From: Clostridiales bacterium DTU070
Lineage (GTDB): Bacteria > Bacillota > Clostridia > DSM-8532
Length of the DNA stretch: 64,000 nt
NCBI GenBank assembly: GCA_001513105.1
Contig: LFSH01000026.1
Location: 62,001 to 126,000, forward strand
Reading direction: 5' to 3'
The position numbers and the translations under genes were made by a program. A model generated the notes under the pieces. The model searched no databases. It had not been told where the DNA came from and saw nothing but the letters and a program-made list of their open reading frames with translations. Positions 40,172-49,628 of the stretch are shown here, one piece after another; the stretch's first letter is position 1; each line of letters opens with the position of its first letter.

Positions 40172-41356
40172 ATGGCAAAGGGAAGATTCGGAATCCATGG
40201 CGGGCAGTATATTCCCGAGACACTGATGAATGCGGTTATAGAGCTTGAGGAAGCATATAACAGGTTAAGGGAGGATCCCCGGTTCAATGAAGAACTGGAC
40301 AGTTTGCTGAGGAATTATGCCGGGAGGCCGTCCCCGCTGTATTATGCAAAAAAGATGACAGAGGACCTGAGCGGGGCGAAAATATACCTCAAGAGAGAGG
40401 ACCTGAACCATACAGGCTCGCATAAAATCAATAATGTTCTGGGGCAGGTTCTTCTTGCGAAATACATGGGGAAAACACGTGTGATTGCAGAAACAGGCGC
40501 GGGCCAGCACGGCGTTGCCACCGCAACCGCTGCCGCACTTATGGGAATGGAATGCGAAATATTCATGGGCAGGGAGGATACCGAACGCCAGGCACTCAAT
40601 GTTTTCCGGATGAAACTGCTCGGCGCAAAGGTTAACGTAGTGACAAGCGGAACACAGACACTGAAGGATGCGGTGAATGAAACCCTGCGCGAATGGAGCA
40701 GGCGCGTTCACGACACCCATTACGTATTAGGCTCGGTAATGGGCCCGCATCCGTTTCCTACCATTGTACGTGATTTTCAAAAGGTTATAGGAATTGAAGT
40801 CAGAAAGCAGATACTCGAAACAGAAGGAAGGCTCCCCGATGCCCTTGTTGCCTGTGTTGGAGGAGGCAGTAATGCAATAGGCTTGTTTTATGATTTCATA
40901 AAGGAGCCTGATGTACGGCTCATTGGCTGCGAGGCTGCAGGCCTCGGGATTGACACCGGTAAGAATGCCGCAACAATAAACACCGGGACTGTAGGGATAT
41001 TTCACGGCATGAAGTCTTACTTCTGCCAGGATGAGTATGGCCAGATAGCACCGGTTTATTCCATTTCAGCAGGACTTGACTATCCGGGTGTGGGTCCTGA
41101 GCATGCCTACCTGCATGACATCGGGAGGGCGGAGTATGTGGCTGTTACAGACAATGAAGCAGTAGAGGCTTTTGAATACCTGTCGCGTACCGAAGGGATA
41201 ATACCTGCGATTGAAAGCGCCCATGCAGTTGCCTATGCGATAAAACTTGCTCCAACGATGGGCAGGGACAGGATTATTGTAATCGGCCTTTCGGGCAGGG
41301 GTGACAAGGACGTTGCCGCTATAGCACGATACAGGGGGGTTGATATCCATGAGTAA
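40172..41356 (+). CDS. trpB: Tryptophan synthase beta chain
   Basis: The 394-residue enzyme is a TrpB1-type beta subunit. [14 protein letters not shown] lies near the N terminus, the PLP lysine is in HTGSHKINN near residue 85, and [11 protein letters not shown], the phosphate-cradle [12 protein letters not shown] and GLSGRGDKD follow. It condenses indole with serine. CAAAGGAGG precedes ATG 40172. It overlaps trpA by 8 bp, as usual. Confidence 0.97.
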   Translation: MAKGRFGIHGGQYIPETLMNAVIELEEAYNRLREDPRFNEELDSLLRNYAGRPSPLYYAKKMTEDLSGAKIYLKREDLNHTGSHKINNVLGQVLLAKYMGKTRVIAETGAGQHGVATATAAALMGMECEIFMGREDTERQALNVFRMKLLGAKVNVVTSGTQTLKDAVNETLREWSRRVHDTHYVLGSVMGPHPFPTIVRDFQKVIGIEVRKQILETEGRLPDALVACVGGGSNAIGLFYDFIKEPDVRLIGCEAAGLGIDTGKNAATINTGTVGIFHGMKSYFCQDEYGQIAPVYSISAGLDYPGVGPEHAYLHDIGRAEYVAVTDNEAVEAFEYLSRTEGIIPAIESAHAVAYAIKLAPTMGRDRIIVIGLSGRGDKDVAAIARYRGVDIHE

Positions 41357-42128
41357 TATCAAAAACGCGTTTGCGAACGGCAAGGCATTTATACCGTTTA
41401 TAACGGCGGGCGATCCATCGCCTGAAATAACGGGAGAACTTGTACTTCAAATGGCTGAAGCCGGGGCTGACCTGATTGAACTGGGAATCCCGTTCTCTGA
41501 TCCCGTCGCCGAAGGAGAGGTTATTCAGGCAGCCAACATGCGTGCTTTATCGGGCGGGGTAACCGCCGACAAAATATTTGAACTGGTAAAACATATTCGT
41601 GACAAATGTACCGTTCCGATAGTCTTCATGACATATGCAAACCCGGTGTTCCGTTATGGCGCTGAAAAGTTCCTGGGAAACTGCAGAGAAGCCGGTGTTG
41701 ACGGTATTATTATTCCCGATCTGCCGTATGAAGAAAAGGAGGAAATACAACCGTTCTGTTCAAAGTACGGGGTAACCCTTATCTCAATGATTTCTCCCGC
41801 ATCAGGCAGCAGGATAAAGATGATAGCAAAAGAAGCCGAAGGATTCATATACTGTGTATCATCGATGGGTGTGACCGGTGTAAGGCAGCACATAGGTGAC
41901 GAAGTAAAGGAAATGGTGAAACTTGTAAAAACCGTTAATGACATTCCCTGTGCCGTTGGTTTTGGTGTTTCAACTCCCGGGCAGGCGGCAAAAATGGCAG
42001 GGTATGCCGACGGTGTGATCGTGGGAAGCGCAATAGTTAGAATTATCGGGGAATACGGCCGGGAATGCGTTCCCCATGTAGCCGGATATGTCCGCATGAT
42101 GAAAAGTGCCATTGAAAAAGTAAAATAA
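41349..42128 (+). CDS. trpA: Tryptophan synthase alpha chain
   Basis: About 259 residues. The barrel carries PFITAGDPS, the catalytic Glu in [15 protein letters not shown], the catalytic Asp in [10 protein letters not shown] and the phosphate site GFGVSTP. It releases indole from indole-3-glycerol phosphate and channels it to TrpB. ATG 41349 is preferred over TTG 41340 because of the CAGGGGGG site and the family start. It is the last gene of the trp operon. Confidence 0.96.
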   Translation: MSNIKNAFANGKAFIPFITAGDPSPEITGELVLQMAEAGADLIELGIPFSDPVAEGEVIQAANMRALSGGVTADKIFELVKHIRDKCTVPIVFMTYANPVFRYGAEKFLGNCREAGVDGIIIPDLPYEEKEEIQPFCSKYGVTLISMISPASGSRIKMIAKEAEGFIYCVSSMGVTGVRQHIGDEVKEMVKLVKTVNDIPCAVGFGVSTPGQAAKMAGYADGVIVGSAIVRIIGEYGRECVPHVAGYVRMMKSAIEKVK

Positions 42129-42207
42129 ATGTTCCTTAAAGTTTTAATATACCGCTTGTTTTGTTTCTGAAAACAGGTTATAATAAATTATTGCCAAAGT
42201 TGGAGTA

Positions 42208-42236
42208 TTGACAGTGATTTTAAAATGTGCTAAACT
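42208..42236 (+). promoter_or_regulatory. Promoter of rpmG-secE-nusG-rplK-rplA
   Basis: TTGACA (42208-42213), a 17-base spacer and TAAACT (42231-42236) lie 117 bp before rpmG, after the trp operon. Confidence 0.65.
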
Positions 42237-42352
42237 ATAACCTGCTTTGCAAATAGGGCTTTTTTTTATGCATTAATTTTTTATGCATGGGTATTATGCC
42301 TTTACACAGTTAGCTAATATTCATTTGGAGCAGATTATAAGGGGTGTAGAAA

Positions 42353-42502
42353 ATGAGAGTAAAAATTACCTTGGCTTGTACTGAATGCAAACAGAGAAAC
42401 TATGATACCATGAAGAATAAAAAGAATGATCCGGACAGGATTGAAATGAACAAGTACTGCAAGTTCTGCCGGAAACATACCTTGCATAAGGAAACAAGAT
42501 AG
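42353..42502 (+). CDS. rpmG: 50S ribosomal protein L33
   Basis: This 49-residue frame encodes a zinc-ribbon L33: CTECKQRNY near residues 9-17 and CKFCRKHT near 36-43. All four Cys are kept, so it is the zinc-containing (C+) form. It lies directly ahead of secE and nusG, the standard Firmicute arrangement. ATG 42353 has AAGGGGTG upstream. Confidence 0.95.
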   Translation: MRVKITLACTECKQRNYDTMKNKKNDPDRIEMNKYCKFCRKHTLHKETR

Positions 42503-42548
42503 GACGGCTTTCATTCATACAGTAAATCATGGTTAGGAGTTGTTTTCA

Positions 42549-42764
42549 ATGGCTGAACAGGTACAGAAAAAGCCTAATATTTTCAAAAGATTTGTGAAAT
42601 TCGTCAAGGAAGTTCGCGGTGAACTGAAAAAGGTTATTTGGCCTTCAAGAAGCCAATTAGTGACTTATACGCTTACCGTTATTGTCATATGCCTTATGTT
42701 GGGTGCCGTAATTTGGCTTTTTGATGCCCTTTTTAGCTTTTTATACAAACTTGTGTTTGCTTAA
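42549..42764 (+). CDS. secE: Preprotein translocase subunit SecE
   Basis: The 71-residue protein has the SecE signature FVKEVRGELKKVIWPSRSQL, followed by one C-terminal membrane helix (about 41-68). This is the single-helix Gram-positive form. SecE clamps SecY. ATG 42549 is used; an in-frame codon at 42540 adds only three residues. Confidence 0.94.
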   Translation: MAEQVQKKPNIFKRFVKFVKEVRGELKKVIWPSRSQLVTYTLTVIVICLMLGAVIWLFDALFSFLYKLVFA

Positions 42765-42819
42765 TACAGGGCAGATGCAGAGTTGAAAAAGGAGGGCAGG
42801 AGCGCGTCTCCGCATATTA

Positions 42820-43341
42820 ATGAGCGAACAGGCATATTGGTATGTTGTTCATACCTATTCGGGTTATGAGAATAAAGTAAAGGCGAACCTGGAAAAAATT
42901 ATAGAGAACAACCCCCATCTTCAGGATTATATCCACGACATAGTTGTTCCTATGGAAGAACAGATAGAAATTAAGGACGGGAAAAAGAAAGCAACGTTAA
43001 AAAAGGTTTTTCCGGGATACGTGCTTGTTAAAATGATAATCACTGATGAGTCCTGGTATGTTGTGCGTAACATCAGGGGGGTTACCGGTTTTGTCGGGCC
43101 GGGGTCAAAACCCGTTCCGTTGTCCGATGACGAGATACGGGCAATGGGTGTGGAACAGGTTGAAACTGTTGTTGATTATGAAATCGGCGACAGTGTAAGA
43201 GTAATAGACGGACCGCTGGAAAGTTTTATCGGTACTGTTGAAGAAATCAGCATGGACAGGAAAAAGGTACGCGTCCTGGTTTCAATGTTCGGACGTGAAA
43301 CTCCGGTAGAGCTTGAATTTACTCAAATTCAAAAATTGTAA
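42820..43341 (+). CDS. nusG: Transcription termination/antitermination factor NusG
   Basis: The 173-residue protein has the NGN domain, with YVVHTYSGYENKVKANLE at residues 8-25 and VFPGYVLVKM. A C-terminal KOW domain (IGDSVRVIDGPLESFIGTVE) follows near 125. NusG binds RNA polymerase and tunes pausing, and its KOW domain contacts ribosomal S10. secE-nusG-rplK-rplA is the classical order. Confidence 0.96.
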   Translation: MSEQAYWYVVHTYSGYENKVKANLEKIIENNPHLQDYIHDIVVPMEEQIEIKDGKKKATLKKVFPGYVLVKMIITDESWYVVRNIRGVTGFVGPGSKPVPLSDDEIRAMGVEQVETVVDYEIGDSVRVIDGPLESFIGTVEEISMDRKKVRVLVSMFGRETPVELEFTQIQKL

Positions 43342-43403
43342 TATTAATGATTTATTTATTCAGGAATCTATTATCCATATAATAATGTGGAGATTCAGAT
43401 ATA

Positions 43404-43422
43404 AACTGCCTGAATGGCAGTT
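43404..43422 (+). other. Hairpin ahead of rplK
   Basis: AACTGCC (43404-43410) and GGCAGTT (43416-43422) close a five-base loop 24 bp before rplK, just upstream of the GGGAGGTGG site. L1 autoregulates the L11 operon by binding such leader RNA. I cannot confirm the L1 motif by eye. Confidence 0.4.
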
Positions 43423-43445
43423 AATTTTCTGGGAGGTGGATTAAA

Positions 43446-43871
43446 ATGGCAAAGAAAGTTATTGGCTATGTAAAGCTCCAAATACCTGCAGGAAAGGCTA
43501 CACCTGCTCCACCGGTTGGACCAGCTTTAGGACAACATGGTGTTAACATTATGGGTTTCTGTAAGGAATTCAACGAGAGAACGGCGAAAGATGCCGGGCT
43601 GATCATTCCGGTTGTAATTACGGTTTATGCAGACAGATCTTTTACTTTTATAACCAAAACACCGCCTGCTGCCGTACTTATCAAGAGAGCATGCAAGATC
43701 GAAAAAGGATCGGGCGTTCCGCAGCGTGACAAGGTGGCAAAACTTTCAAAAGAAGATCTGAGAAAGATTGCCGAGATTAAGATGCCCGATTTGAACGCAT
43801 CAGATATTGAAGCGGCAATGAGAATGGTTGCCGGAACTGCAAGAAGTATGGGCGTTGTTATTGAAGACTGA
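43446..43871 (+). CDS. rplK: 50S ribosomal protein L11
   Basis: The 141-residue protein has the proline-rich N-terminal segment [20 protein letters not shown] and the C-terminal rRNA-binding domain ([11 protein letters not shown]). It forms the GTPase-associated centre with 23S rRNA and is the substrate of PrmA, encoded at 26690. GGGAGGTGG precedes ATG 43446. Confidence 0.97.
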   Translation: MAKKVIGYVKLQIPAGKATPAPPVGPALGQHGVNIMGFCKEFNERTAKDAGLIIPVVITVYADRSFTFITKTPPAAVLIKRACKIEKGSGVPQRDKVAKLSKEDLRKIAEIKMPDLNASDIEAAMRMVAGTARSMGVVIED

Positions 43872-43935
43872 TTGTTTGTCTTACAACGTGGGAGGGAGAA
43901 ATCCCGGGTATTATACCACAAAGGAGTGATAGGTT

Positions 43936-44634
43936 ATGAGAAAAAGAGGTAAGAAGTATCTTGAAAGCGCAAAGCTTGTAGATAGAACCACATTATATGA
44001 ACCGAAAGAAGCCTTTGAGATTGTTCAGAAAGCTGCAAGGGCAAAGTTTGACGAAACAGTGGAAGTTCACGTCCGTCTGGGTGTTGACTCCCGCCATGCT
44101 GATCAGCAGGTACGCGGCGCTGTTGTTCTTCCCCATGGAACAGGTAAAACCGTACGTGTGTTGGTATTCGCAAAGGGTGAAAAGGCAACCGAAGCCGAAA
44201 ACGCTGGTGCTGATTATGTAGGCGCAGAAGAGCTCGTAACAAAGATCCAGAAGGAAAACTGGTTTGATTTTGATGTTGTTGTTGCAACTCCTGACATGAT
44301 GGGTGTCGTAGGGCGAATTGGACGTCTTTTAGGCCCTAAGGGCTTAATGCCGAACCCGAAAGCCGGTACAGTTACAATGGATGTTGCAAAGGCAATTGCA
44401 GATATTAAAGCCGGTAAAATTGAATACCGTCTTGATAAAACAAACATTATTCACTGTCCCATTGGTAAGGTTTCCTTTGGTACAGAGAAGCTGCTTGATA
44501 ACTTCCGTACCCTTATGGACGCGCTTATCAAGGCTAAGCCGGCTGCAGCAAAAGGCCAGTACCTGAAGAGCGTTGTTGTATCGTCAACAATGGGTCCCGG
44601 TATAAAAATCAACCAGCAGAAGGTACTGGACTAA
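43936..44634 (+). CDS. rplA: 50S ribosomal protein L1
   Basis: The 232-residue L1 has the signature of the two-domain fold: [38 protein letters not shown] and ISSTMGPG-like [12 protein letters not shown]. It builds the L1 stalk at the ribosomal E site and usually represses the L11-L1 operon. It overlaps nothing and is followed by a new promoter for rplJL. Confidence 0.97.
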   Translation: MRKRGKKYLESAKLVDRTTLYEPKEAFEIVQKAARAKFDETVEVHVRLGVDSRHADQQVRGAVVLPHGTGKTVRVLVFAKGEKATEAENAGADYVGAEELVTKIQKENWFDFDVVVATPDMMGVVGRIGRLLGPKGLMPNPKAGTVTMDVAKAIADIKAGKIEYRLDKTNIIHCPIGKVSFGTEKLLDNFRTLMDALIKAKPAAAKGQYLKSVVVSSTMGPGIKINQQKVLD

Positions 44635-44641
44635 AAAGTTC

Positions 44642-44670
44642 TTTACAAACAGGGTTTAATGTAGTAGAAT
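44642..44670 (+). promoter_or_regulatory. Promoter of rplJ-rplL
   Basis: TTTACA (44642-44647), a 17-base spacer and TAGAAT (44665-44670) begin 8 bp after the rplA stop. Confidence 0.55.
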
Positions 44671-44860
44671 AACACTTGTTTGCAAAACAGAATAAAAACC
44701 ATAGACAGCAGGAACCATTATGGTGTAACGTATATCATCCTGCCGAGGTGAAAGTATATAAGGGTTTAACAGTACTGCCCTCTGTATGTCTGTGGTTTTC
44801 CATGAATACAGAGGGTTTTATATATGCTCTTATTACCTGGGCAGAAGCAGTAAATAGCAA
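44671..44860 (+). promoter_or_regulatory. L10 leader with attenuator
   Basis: About 190 bases of leader RNA precede rplJ. Near the middle, CAGCAGGAACC and a later ATCCTGCCGAGGTGAAAG can pair, fitting the kind of structure that binds the L10(L12)4 complex. Downstream, CCCTCTGTAT (44778-44787) and ATACAGAGGG (44806-44815), followed by TTTTA, form a terminator hairpin. Excess L10 would favour termination. The position matches ribosomal protein leaders in Firmicutes; the exact fold was not computed. Confidence 0.7.
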
Positions 44861-44873
44861 GGAGGTGCAGCAG

Positions 44874-45410
44874 GTGGCAAGTGAAAAAATCCTGAACATG
44901 AAAAAGGCCAAGGTGGAAGAACTTTCGCAGAAAATGAAAGAGGCAAAGTCTTTTATCTTAGCTGACTACAGAGGATTGACAGTTGAACAGGATACTCAGT
45001 TAAGAAGGGAAATGCGTGAAGCCGGTGTTGAGTATACCGTAATGAAGAACTCAATCATCAGGTTTTCAGCGAAGGAAAATGGCTATGACGCACTTGACGA
45101 GTACCTGGTAGGGCCTACGGCTCTGGCAATCAGTTTGAATGACCCGGTGGCACCATCAAAACTGCTTTCAAAATTTGCCAAGCAATATGATAAACTTGAA
45201 ATTAAAGCCGGTGTTGTTGAAGGTAAGGTTATTGACATCGAAGGTGTCAAATCCATTGCAAATCTTCCTTCGAGGGAAGAACTGGTGGCAAAGGTTGTTT
45301 GTGGTTTGTCGGGTCCATTGTATGGATTAGTCAATGTTCTGAATGCAAATATTCGCGGTTTGGTGGTGGCATTGAACGCCATCGCGGAGAAAAAGCAAGC
45401 TGAAGCTTAA
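44874..45410 (+). CDS. rplJ: 50S ribosomal protein L10
   Basis: About 178 residues from GTG 44874, which has GGAGGTG seven bases upstream. Upstream in-frame codons lie within the attenuator. Family blocks are KAKSF-like EAKSFILADYRGLT, EYTVMKNSIIRFS, GPTALAIS and LPSREELVAKV near the C terminus. L10 anchors L7/L12 dimers in the stalk. Confidence 0.95.
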   Translation: MASEKILNMKKAKVEELSQKMKEAKSFILADYRGLTVEQDTQLRREMREAGVEYTVMKNSIIRFSAKENGYDALDEYLVGPTALAISLNDPVAPSKLLSKFAKQYDKLEIKAGVVEGKVIDIEGVKSIANLPSREELVAKVVCGLSGPLYGLVNVLNANIRGLVVALNAIAEKKQAEA

Positions 45411-45437
45411 TAAAATTATGATTTGGAGGTTAGTACG

Positions 45438-45827
45438 ATGAGTGAAAAAATCGCAAAATTAATGGAAGAAATTAAAGGTTTAACCGTTCTTGAACTTTCT
45501 GAATTAGTAAAAGCTCTTGAAGAGGAATTCGGAGTTTCTGCCGCAGCTCCTGTAGCTGTTGCTGCTGCAGCTCCTGCAGCCGGCGGTGCTGCTGATGCCG
45601 CTCCTGCAGAAGAAAAGACTGAGTTTGACGTTGTTCTGAAGGATGTTGGTCCTGAAAAGATCAAGGTTATCAGGGTTGTACGTGAAGTTACCGGCCTCGG
45701 CCTTAAGGAAGCCAAGGAGCTTGTTGACAAGGCTCCTTCCACCGTTAAAGAAGGCGTTTCCAAGGAAGATGCAGATGCAATGGTTGCAAAATTCAAGGAA
45801 GCTGGAGCTACCTGCGAACTCAAGTAA
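45438..45827 (+). CDS. rplL: 50S ribosomal protein L7/L12
   Basis: The 129-residue protein has the dimerising N-terminal helices ([20 protein letters not shown]), an Ala/Pro-rich hinge at about 41-60 and the factor-binding C-terminal domain ([35 protein letters not shown]). It recruits translational GTPases. ATG 45438 follows GGAGGTTAGTACG. Confidence 0.97.
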   Translation: MSEKIAKLMEEIKGLTVLELSELVKALEEEFGVSAAAPVAVAAAAPAAGGAADAAPAEEKTEFDVVLKDVGPEKIKVIRVVREVTGLGLKEAKELVDKAPSTVKEGVSKEDADAMVAKFKEAGATCELK

Positions 45828-45843
45828 TTGCAGTAAACATGAA

Positions 45844-45869
45844 AACCCGCATGAAATGCGGGTTTTTTT
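45844..45869 (+). terminator. Terminator of rplJL
   Basis: AACCCGCAT (45844-45852), a three-base loop, ATGCGGGTT (45856-45864), then a T run. It is a textbook intrinsic terminator. Confidence 0.93.
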
Positions 45870-45912
45870 GCATTTAAACATAATTGCAAAATGCAAGTTT
45901 TATTTTTTGAAC

Positions 45913-45941
45913 TTGCATTTTCTTATTGCAGATGATAATAT
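45913..45941 (+). promoter_or_regulatory. Possible promoter of lysA
   Basis: TTGCAT (45913-45918), 17 bases, TAATAT (45936-45941), 139 bp before lysA. No lysine riboswitch is apparent in the short leader. Confidence 0.45.
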
Positions 45942-46079
45942 ATTAAAAACTGTTTTTCAGGCTCATTATTCAATAAAAAATAATTGTACTTAATAAACAT
46001 GATATCCTTGCTTTTTAAGAGCCATGAATGAGGCGTATCAGGATACGGTGTATATCAGTTCGGACAGGATGGTGACGGT

Positions 46080-47387
46080 ATGCTGGATAATCTTAGGATA
46101 AATAACGCGGGACATCTCGAAATAGGCGGTTGTGATACGGTTGAGCTTGTAAAAAAGTATGGAACGCCGCTGTATGTTATGGATGAAATGGTTATTCGCA
46201 ACAACTGCAGAATGTATAAAAAAGCACTTGATAAATATTATGACGGTAACGGCCTGGTGCTGTATGCAAGCAAGGCATTCTGCACAATTGCCGCATGCAG
46301 GATTGCGGAACAGGAAGGGCTCGGTCTCGACGTGGTTTCGGGTGGTGAACTGTATACTGCAATAAAAGCCGGATTTCCAATGGAAAAAGTGTATTTCCAC
46401 GGTAATAATAAAACTCCTGATGAGATTGAAATGGGCATAGACCATAACGTGGGCCGATTTGTTGTTGATAATGAGACAGAACTTTATAATATTGAAGAAA
46501 TTGCGGCCCGGAAGGGGAAAAAAGTCAAAATACTGGTCAGGGTCAAGCCGGGTATTGATGCCCATACACATCAGTTTATTCTGACCGGACAGATTGATTC
46601 GAAATTCGGTGTGGCCCTGGAAAACGGCGAAGCCCATGCACTGGTTGAAAAGGCCGTTAAGATGGATAATATTGAAGTGGTCGGGGTACACTGCCATATC
46701 GGCTCCCAGATATTTGAACTTGAACCCTTTGAACGTGCTGCTGAGATCCTGCTGGGATTTATCGCCGAAGTAAGGGACAGGTTTGGTGTCCGGTTAACCG
46801 AGCTGAACCTTGGAGGCGGTTTCGGGGTTAAATATACCGAAGCGGATAAGCCCCTGGAGTTTGAGCTGTTTGTGGAATCGATTTCAAAAACTGTTAAGAG
46901 AATATGCGTCGAAAAGAACATAGAGAATGTATTCATCCTGATGGAACCCGGGAGGTCGCTCGTAGCTTCTGCCGGGATAACACTGTACCGGGTGGGAAAT
47001 GTTAAGGAGATAGAGGGAGTAAGAAAATATATTTCAATTGACGGGGGAATGTGCGATAATCCGCGGTATGCCCTGTATAACGCCGAGTATACCGCTTTGC
47101 TTGCAAATAAACCCGGCAGCCCGAAAACCGAAACGGTTACAATAGCAGGGAAATGCTGTGAATCAGGTGACCTGATAGCAAAGGATATTAAAATGCCTGA
47201 AACCCGGCCCGGGGATATTGTGGCTGTACTTGCAACAGGGGCATACAATTACTCAATGGCGATGAATTATAACAGGATAGGCAAACCGCCGGTTGTACTG
47301 GTGAAGAACGGAAAGGATCGCCTCATTGTAAAACGTGAGGATTATGATGATATTATCCGCAATGACATAATGCCCGACGACCTGTAA
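46080..47387 (+). CDS. lysA: Diaminopimelate decarboxylase
   Basis: The 435-residue PLP enzyme of the alanine-racemase-like fold III group has the PLP lysine in YASKAFC near residue 62, HGNNKTPDEIE, GVHCHIGSQIFE, LNLGGGFGVKY, EPGRSLVA and the CESGD motif near 361. It makes L-lysine from meso-diaminopimelate, the last step of lysine synthesis. It stands alone between two terminators. Confidence 0.96.
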   Translation: MLDNLRINNAGHLEIGGCDTVELVKKYGTPLYVMDEMVIRNNCRMYKKALDKYYDGNGLVLYASKAFCTIAACRIAEQEGLGLDVVSGGELYTAIKAGFPMEKVYFHGNNKTPDEIEMGIDHNVGRFVVDNETELYNIEEIAARKGKKVKILVRVKPGIDAHTHQFILTGQIDSKFGVALENGEAHALVEKAVKMDNIEVVGVHCHIGSQIFELEPFERAAEILLGFIAEVRDRFGVRLTELNLGGGFGVKYTEADKPLEFELFVESISKTVKRICVEKNIENVFILMEPGRSLVASAGITLYRVGNVKEIEGVRKYISIDGGMCDNPRYALYNAEYTALLANKPGSPKTETVTIAGKCCESGDLIAKDIKMPETRPGDIVAVLATGAYNYSMAMNYNRIGKPPVVLVKNGKDRLIVKREDYDDIIRNDIMPDDL

Positions 47388-47431
47388 AAGACCTTCCCAT
47401 TACTGTTTTAACCTGAAAACTTATCTGGCAC

Positions 47432-47467
47432 ACTGCATTCCGAAAGAGCGGGAATGCAGTTTTTTTG
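47432..47467 (+). terminator. Terminator of lysA
   Basis: ACTGCATTCC (47432-47441) and GGAATGCAGT (47451-47460) form a perfect stem, followed by a T7 run. Confidence 0.9.
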
Positions 47468-47532
47468 TGCAATAAACCGACGGGAAATATTGATTTTCCC
47501 GGTAAAGGGTATTCAATAGCGCTGCGGCACTT

Positions 47533-47566
47533 AAACGTTGACAGACTTCTGTCAAACGTTTATCAT
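47533..47566 (+). promoter_or_regulatory. Promoter of der-plsY-cheX-gltS inside a dyad
   Basis: TTGACA (47538-47543), a 17-base spacer and TATCAT (47561-47566) make a good promoter. The -35 box and spacer form a near-perfect dyad: AAACGTTGACAG at 47533-47544 mirrors CTGTCAAACGTTT at 47549-47561, with one extra base on the right arm. A dimeric repressor could sit there; none is identified. Confidence 0.65.
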
Positions 47567-47600
47567 AGTATGAGGAATTTTTATGTCGGAGGCTGAGAAA

Positions 47601-48929
47601 TTGTCAAAACCCGTTGTAGCAATAGTAGGAAGGCCCAATGTAGGCAAGTCGACATTATTCAATTATATAACAGGTCGAAGAATATCCATAACCGAAGATA
47701 CACCGGGTATAACCAGGGACAGGATTTATGCCGAGGCAGAATGGCGGGGCAGGACGTTTACTCTTATTGACACCGGCGGAATAGAGCCTAATACCGGTGA
47801 TTATATAAAAAAGCTGATGCTCCGTCAGGCAGAATTGGCTGTTGAAACCGCGGATGTAATTATTTTCCTGCTGGATTTGAAAACAGGCTTGACTTCTGCC
47901 GATGAAGACGTGGCGGTAATGCTGAGAAAATCTGAAAAGCCTGTAGTGGTTGCTGTAAACAAGGCTGATAATGTCGGCGAACTTCCGCCCGAAGCGTACG
48001 AGTTTTATAACCTGGGCATGGGCGAGATTTATCCCGTATCCTCGATACACGGGCTTGGCATTGGGGATCTGCTTGATGCTGTATATGAATACTTTCCCGG
48101 GGAAGCGCAAGAGGAACAGGATGAGGATGTTGTCAATGTTGCTGTTATCGGAAAGCCTAATGTCGGGAAGTCATCACTTATAAACCGTATACTTGGTGAA
48201 GAACGTGTTATCGTAAGCGATATACCCGGAACCACAAGGGACGCAATTGACACGCGCGTGGAAAGAAATGGGAAGGTATATAATTTTATAGACACTGCGG
48301 GAATACGAAGAAAGAGCAGGATTGAAGAGAACATTGAAAGATATAGTGTGATTCGTTCCTGGACCGCAGTGGACAGGGCGGATGTCTGCATAATCATGAT
48401 TGATGCGAATGAAGGCGTCACAGAACAGGACACGAAAATTGCAGGCTATGCCCATGAGCAGGGCAAGGCATGTATTATAACGGTTAACAAATGGGATGCT
48501 GTTGAAAAGGAAACCGGGACTCTCGAGAAAATGCGCAAGGATATACTGCAGAAACTTGATTTCATGGATTATGCGCCAGTGGTTTTCATTTCTGCAAAAA
48601 CCGGCCAGAGGGTTGAACGGCTGTTTGAACTTGTGGATTTTGTTTTTGACCAGGCATCATTCCGCATACAGACCGGCATACTCAACGATGTGCTTAATGA
48701 AGCCACAGCCATGGTTCAGCCTCCTTCGGATAAGGGCAAAAGCCTGAAGATTTATTACATGACCCAGACAGGCATAAGGCCGCCTAAGTTTGTTTTGTTT
48801 GTTAATGATGCGAATTTAATGCACTTTTCCTATGAAAGATATATAATAAACACTTTAAGAAAGAATTTTGGTTTTGAGGGTACGCCCATTCGGCTGATTC
48901 TGCGAGAAAAAAATCAGGATGGTATATGA
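47601..48929 (+). CDS. der: GTPase Der (EngA), 50S assembly factor
   Basis: About 442 residues with two tandem G domains and a C-terminal KH-like domain. G1 loops are GRPNVGKST near residues 10-18 and GKPNVGKSS near 185. DTGGIE and DTAGIRRKS are the two G3 segments. Der acts in large-subunit assembly. I prefer TTG 47601 (MSKPVVAIVGRPN), with TCGGAGG eight bases upstream. ATG 47583 is in frame but precedes that ribosome-binding site. Confidence 0.94.
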   Translation: MSKPVVAIVGRPNVGKSTLFNYITGRRISITEDTPGITRDRIYAEAEWRGRTFTLIDTGGIEPNTGDYIKKLMLRQAELAVETADVIIFLLDLKTGLTSADEDVAVMLRKSEKPVVVAVNKADNVGELPPEAYEFYNLGMGEIYPVSSIHGLGIGDLLDAVYEYFPGEAQEEQDEDVVNVAVIGKPNVGKSSLINRILGEERVIVSDIPGTTRDAIDTRVERNGKVYNFIDTAGIRRKSRIEENIERYSVIRSWTAVDRADVCIIMIDANEGVTEQDTKIAGYAHEQGKACIITVNKWDAVEKETGTLEKMRKDILQKLDFMDYAPVVFISAKTGQRVERLFELVDFVFDQASFRIQTGILNDVLNEATAMVQPPSDKGKSLKIYYMTQTGIRPPKFVLFVNDANLMHFSYERYIINTLRKNFGFEGTPIRLILREKNQDGI

Positions 48930-48946
48930 AAGCAGGGGTCTGTTAG

Positions 48947-49561
48947 ATGATTATCAGAACGGCTTTATGTGTAATTGCCGGTTATTTGCTGGGTAGTCTT
49001 AATGGCTCGCTGATAATTGGCAAACTGTTTTATAACCAGGATGTCAGAAAACATGGCAGCGGGAATGCGGGAGCCACAAATACGCTGAGAACCCTGGGAA
49101 AAACCGCTGCTGCCGGTGTTTTGGCGGTTGATATCCTTAAAGGCATTCTTGCATGTATTACCGGAAGATTGATTATCGGGGATTCGGATAACTTAGGTTA
49201 TGTAGGAATGTATGCAGCAGGGTTTGCTGCAATCATAGGCCATAACTGGCCGGTATTCTTTGGCTTTAAAGGCGGCAAGGGCGTATTGACAACATTTTCG
49301 GTGGTTATGTATATAAGTCCGTTGCCTGCTCTTGTTTGTCTCGGTATTTTCATAATAGTAGTGGCAATAACCCGGTATGTTTCTCTTGGTTCCATGATTG
49401 CGGCAGTTTGCTGGCCTGTTGTGTCAGCTCTTTTTGGCCTGCCCGCGGATTTGATATTTGCGGGCATACTGATGGTCGTGCTGATAATAGTTCGTCACAA
49501 GGACAATATTTCAAGGCTGATAAACCACACTGAGAAAAAAATCAGTTTTAGGGGAAAGTAA
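48947..49561 (+). CDS. plsY: Acyl-phosphate glycerol-3-phosphate acyltransferase PlsY
   Basis: The 204-residue membrane protein has the PlsY motifs GYLLGSLNGSLIIGKL (residues 12-27), GSGNAGATNTLRTLG (37-51), the GHNWPVFFGFKGGKG block near 98-112 and ITRYVSLGS. About five membrane helices are visible. It transfers an acyl group from acyl phosphate to glycerol-3-phosphate, the first step of phospholipid synthesis. der-plsY adjacency is common in Firmicutes. Confidence 0.95.
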   Translation: MIIRTALCVIAGYLLGSLNGSLIIGKLFYNQDVRKHGSGNAGATNTLRTLGKTAAAGVLAVDILKGILACITGRLIIGDSDNLGYVGMYAAGFAAIIGHNWPVFFGFKGGKGVLTTFSVVMYISPLPALVCLGIFIIVVAITRYVSLGSMIAAVCWPVVSALFGLPADLIFAGILMVVLIIVRHKDNISRLINHTEKKISFRGK

Positions 49562-49628
49562 AGGATTAATTCAGATTTTGCATGAAATATTCCGATTAAT
49601 TATTATATTGGGTTAATTGGGGGAAACA

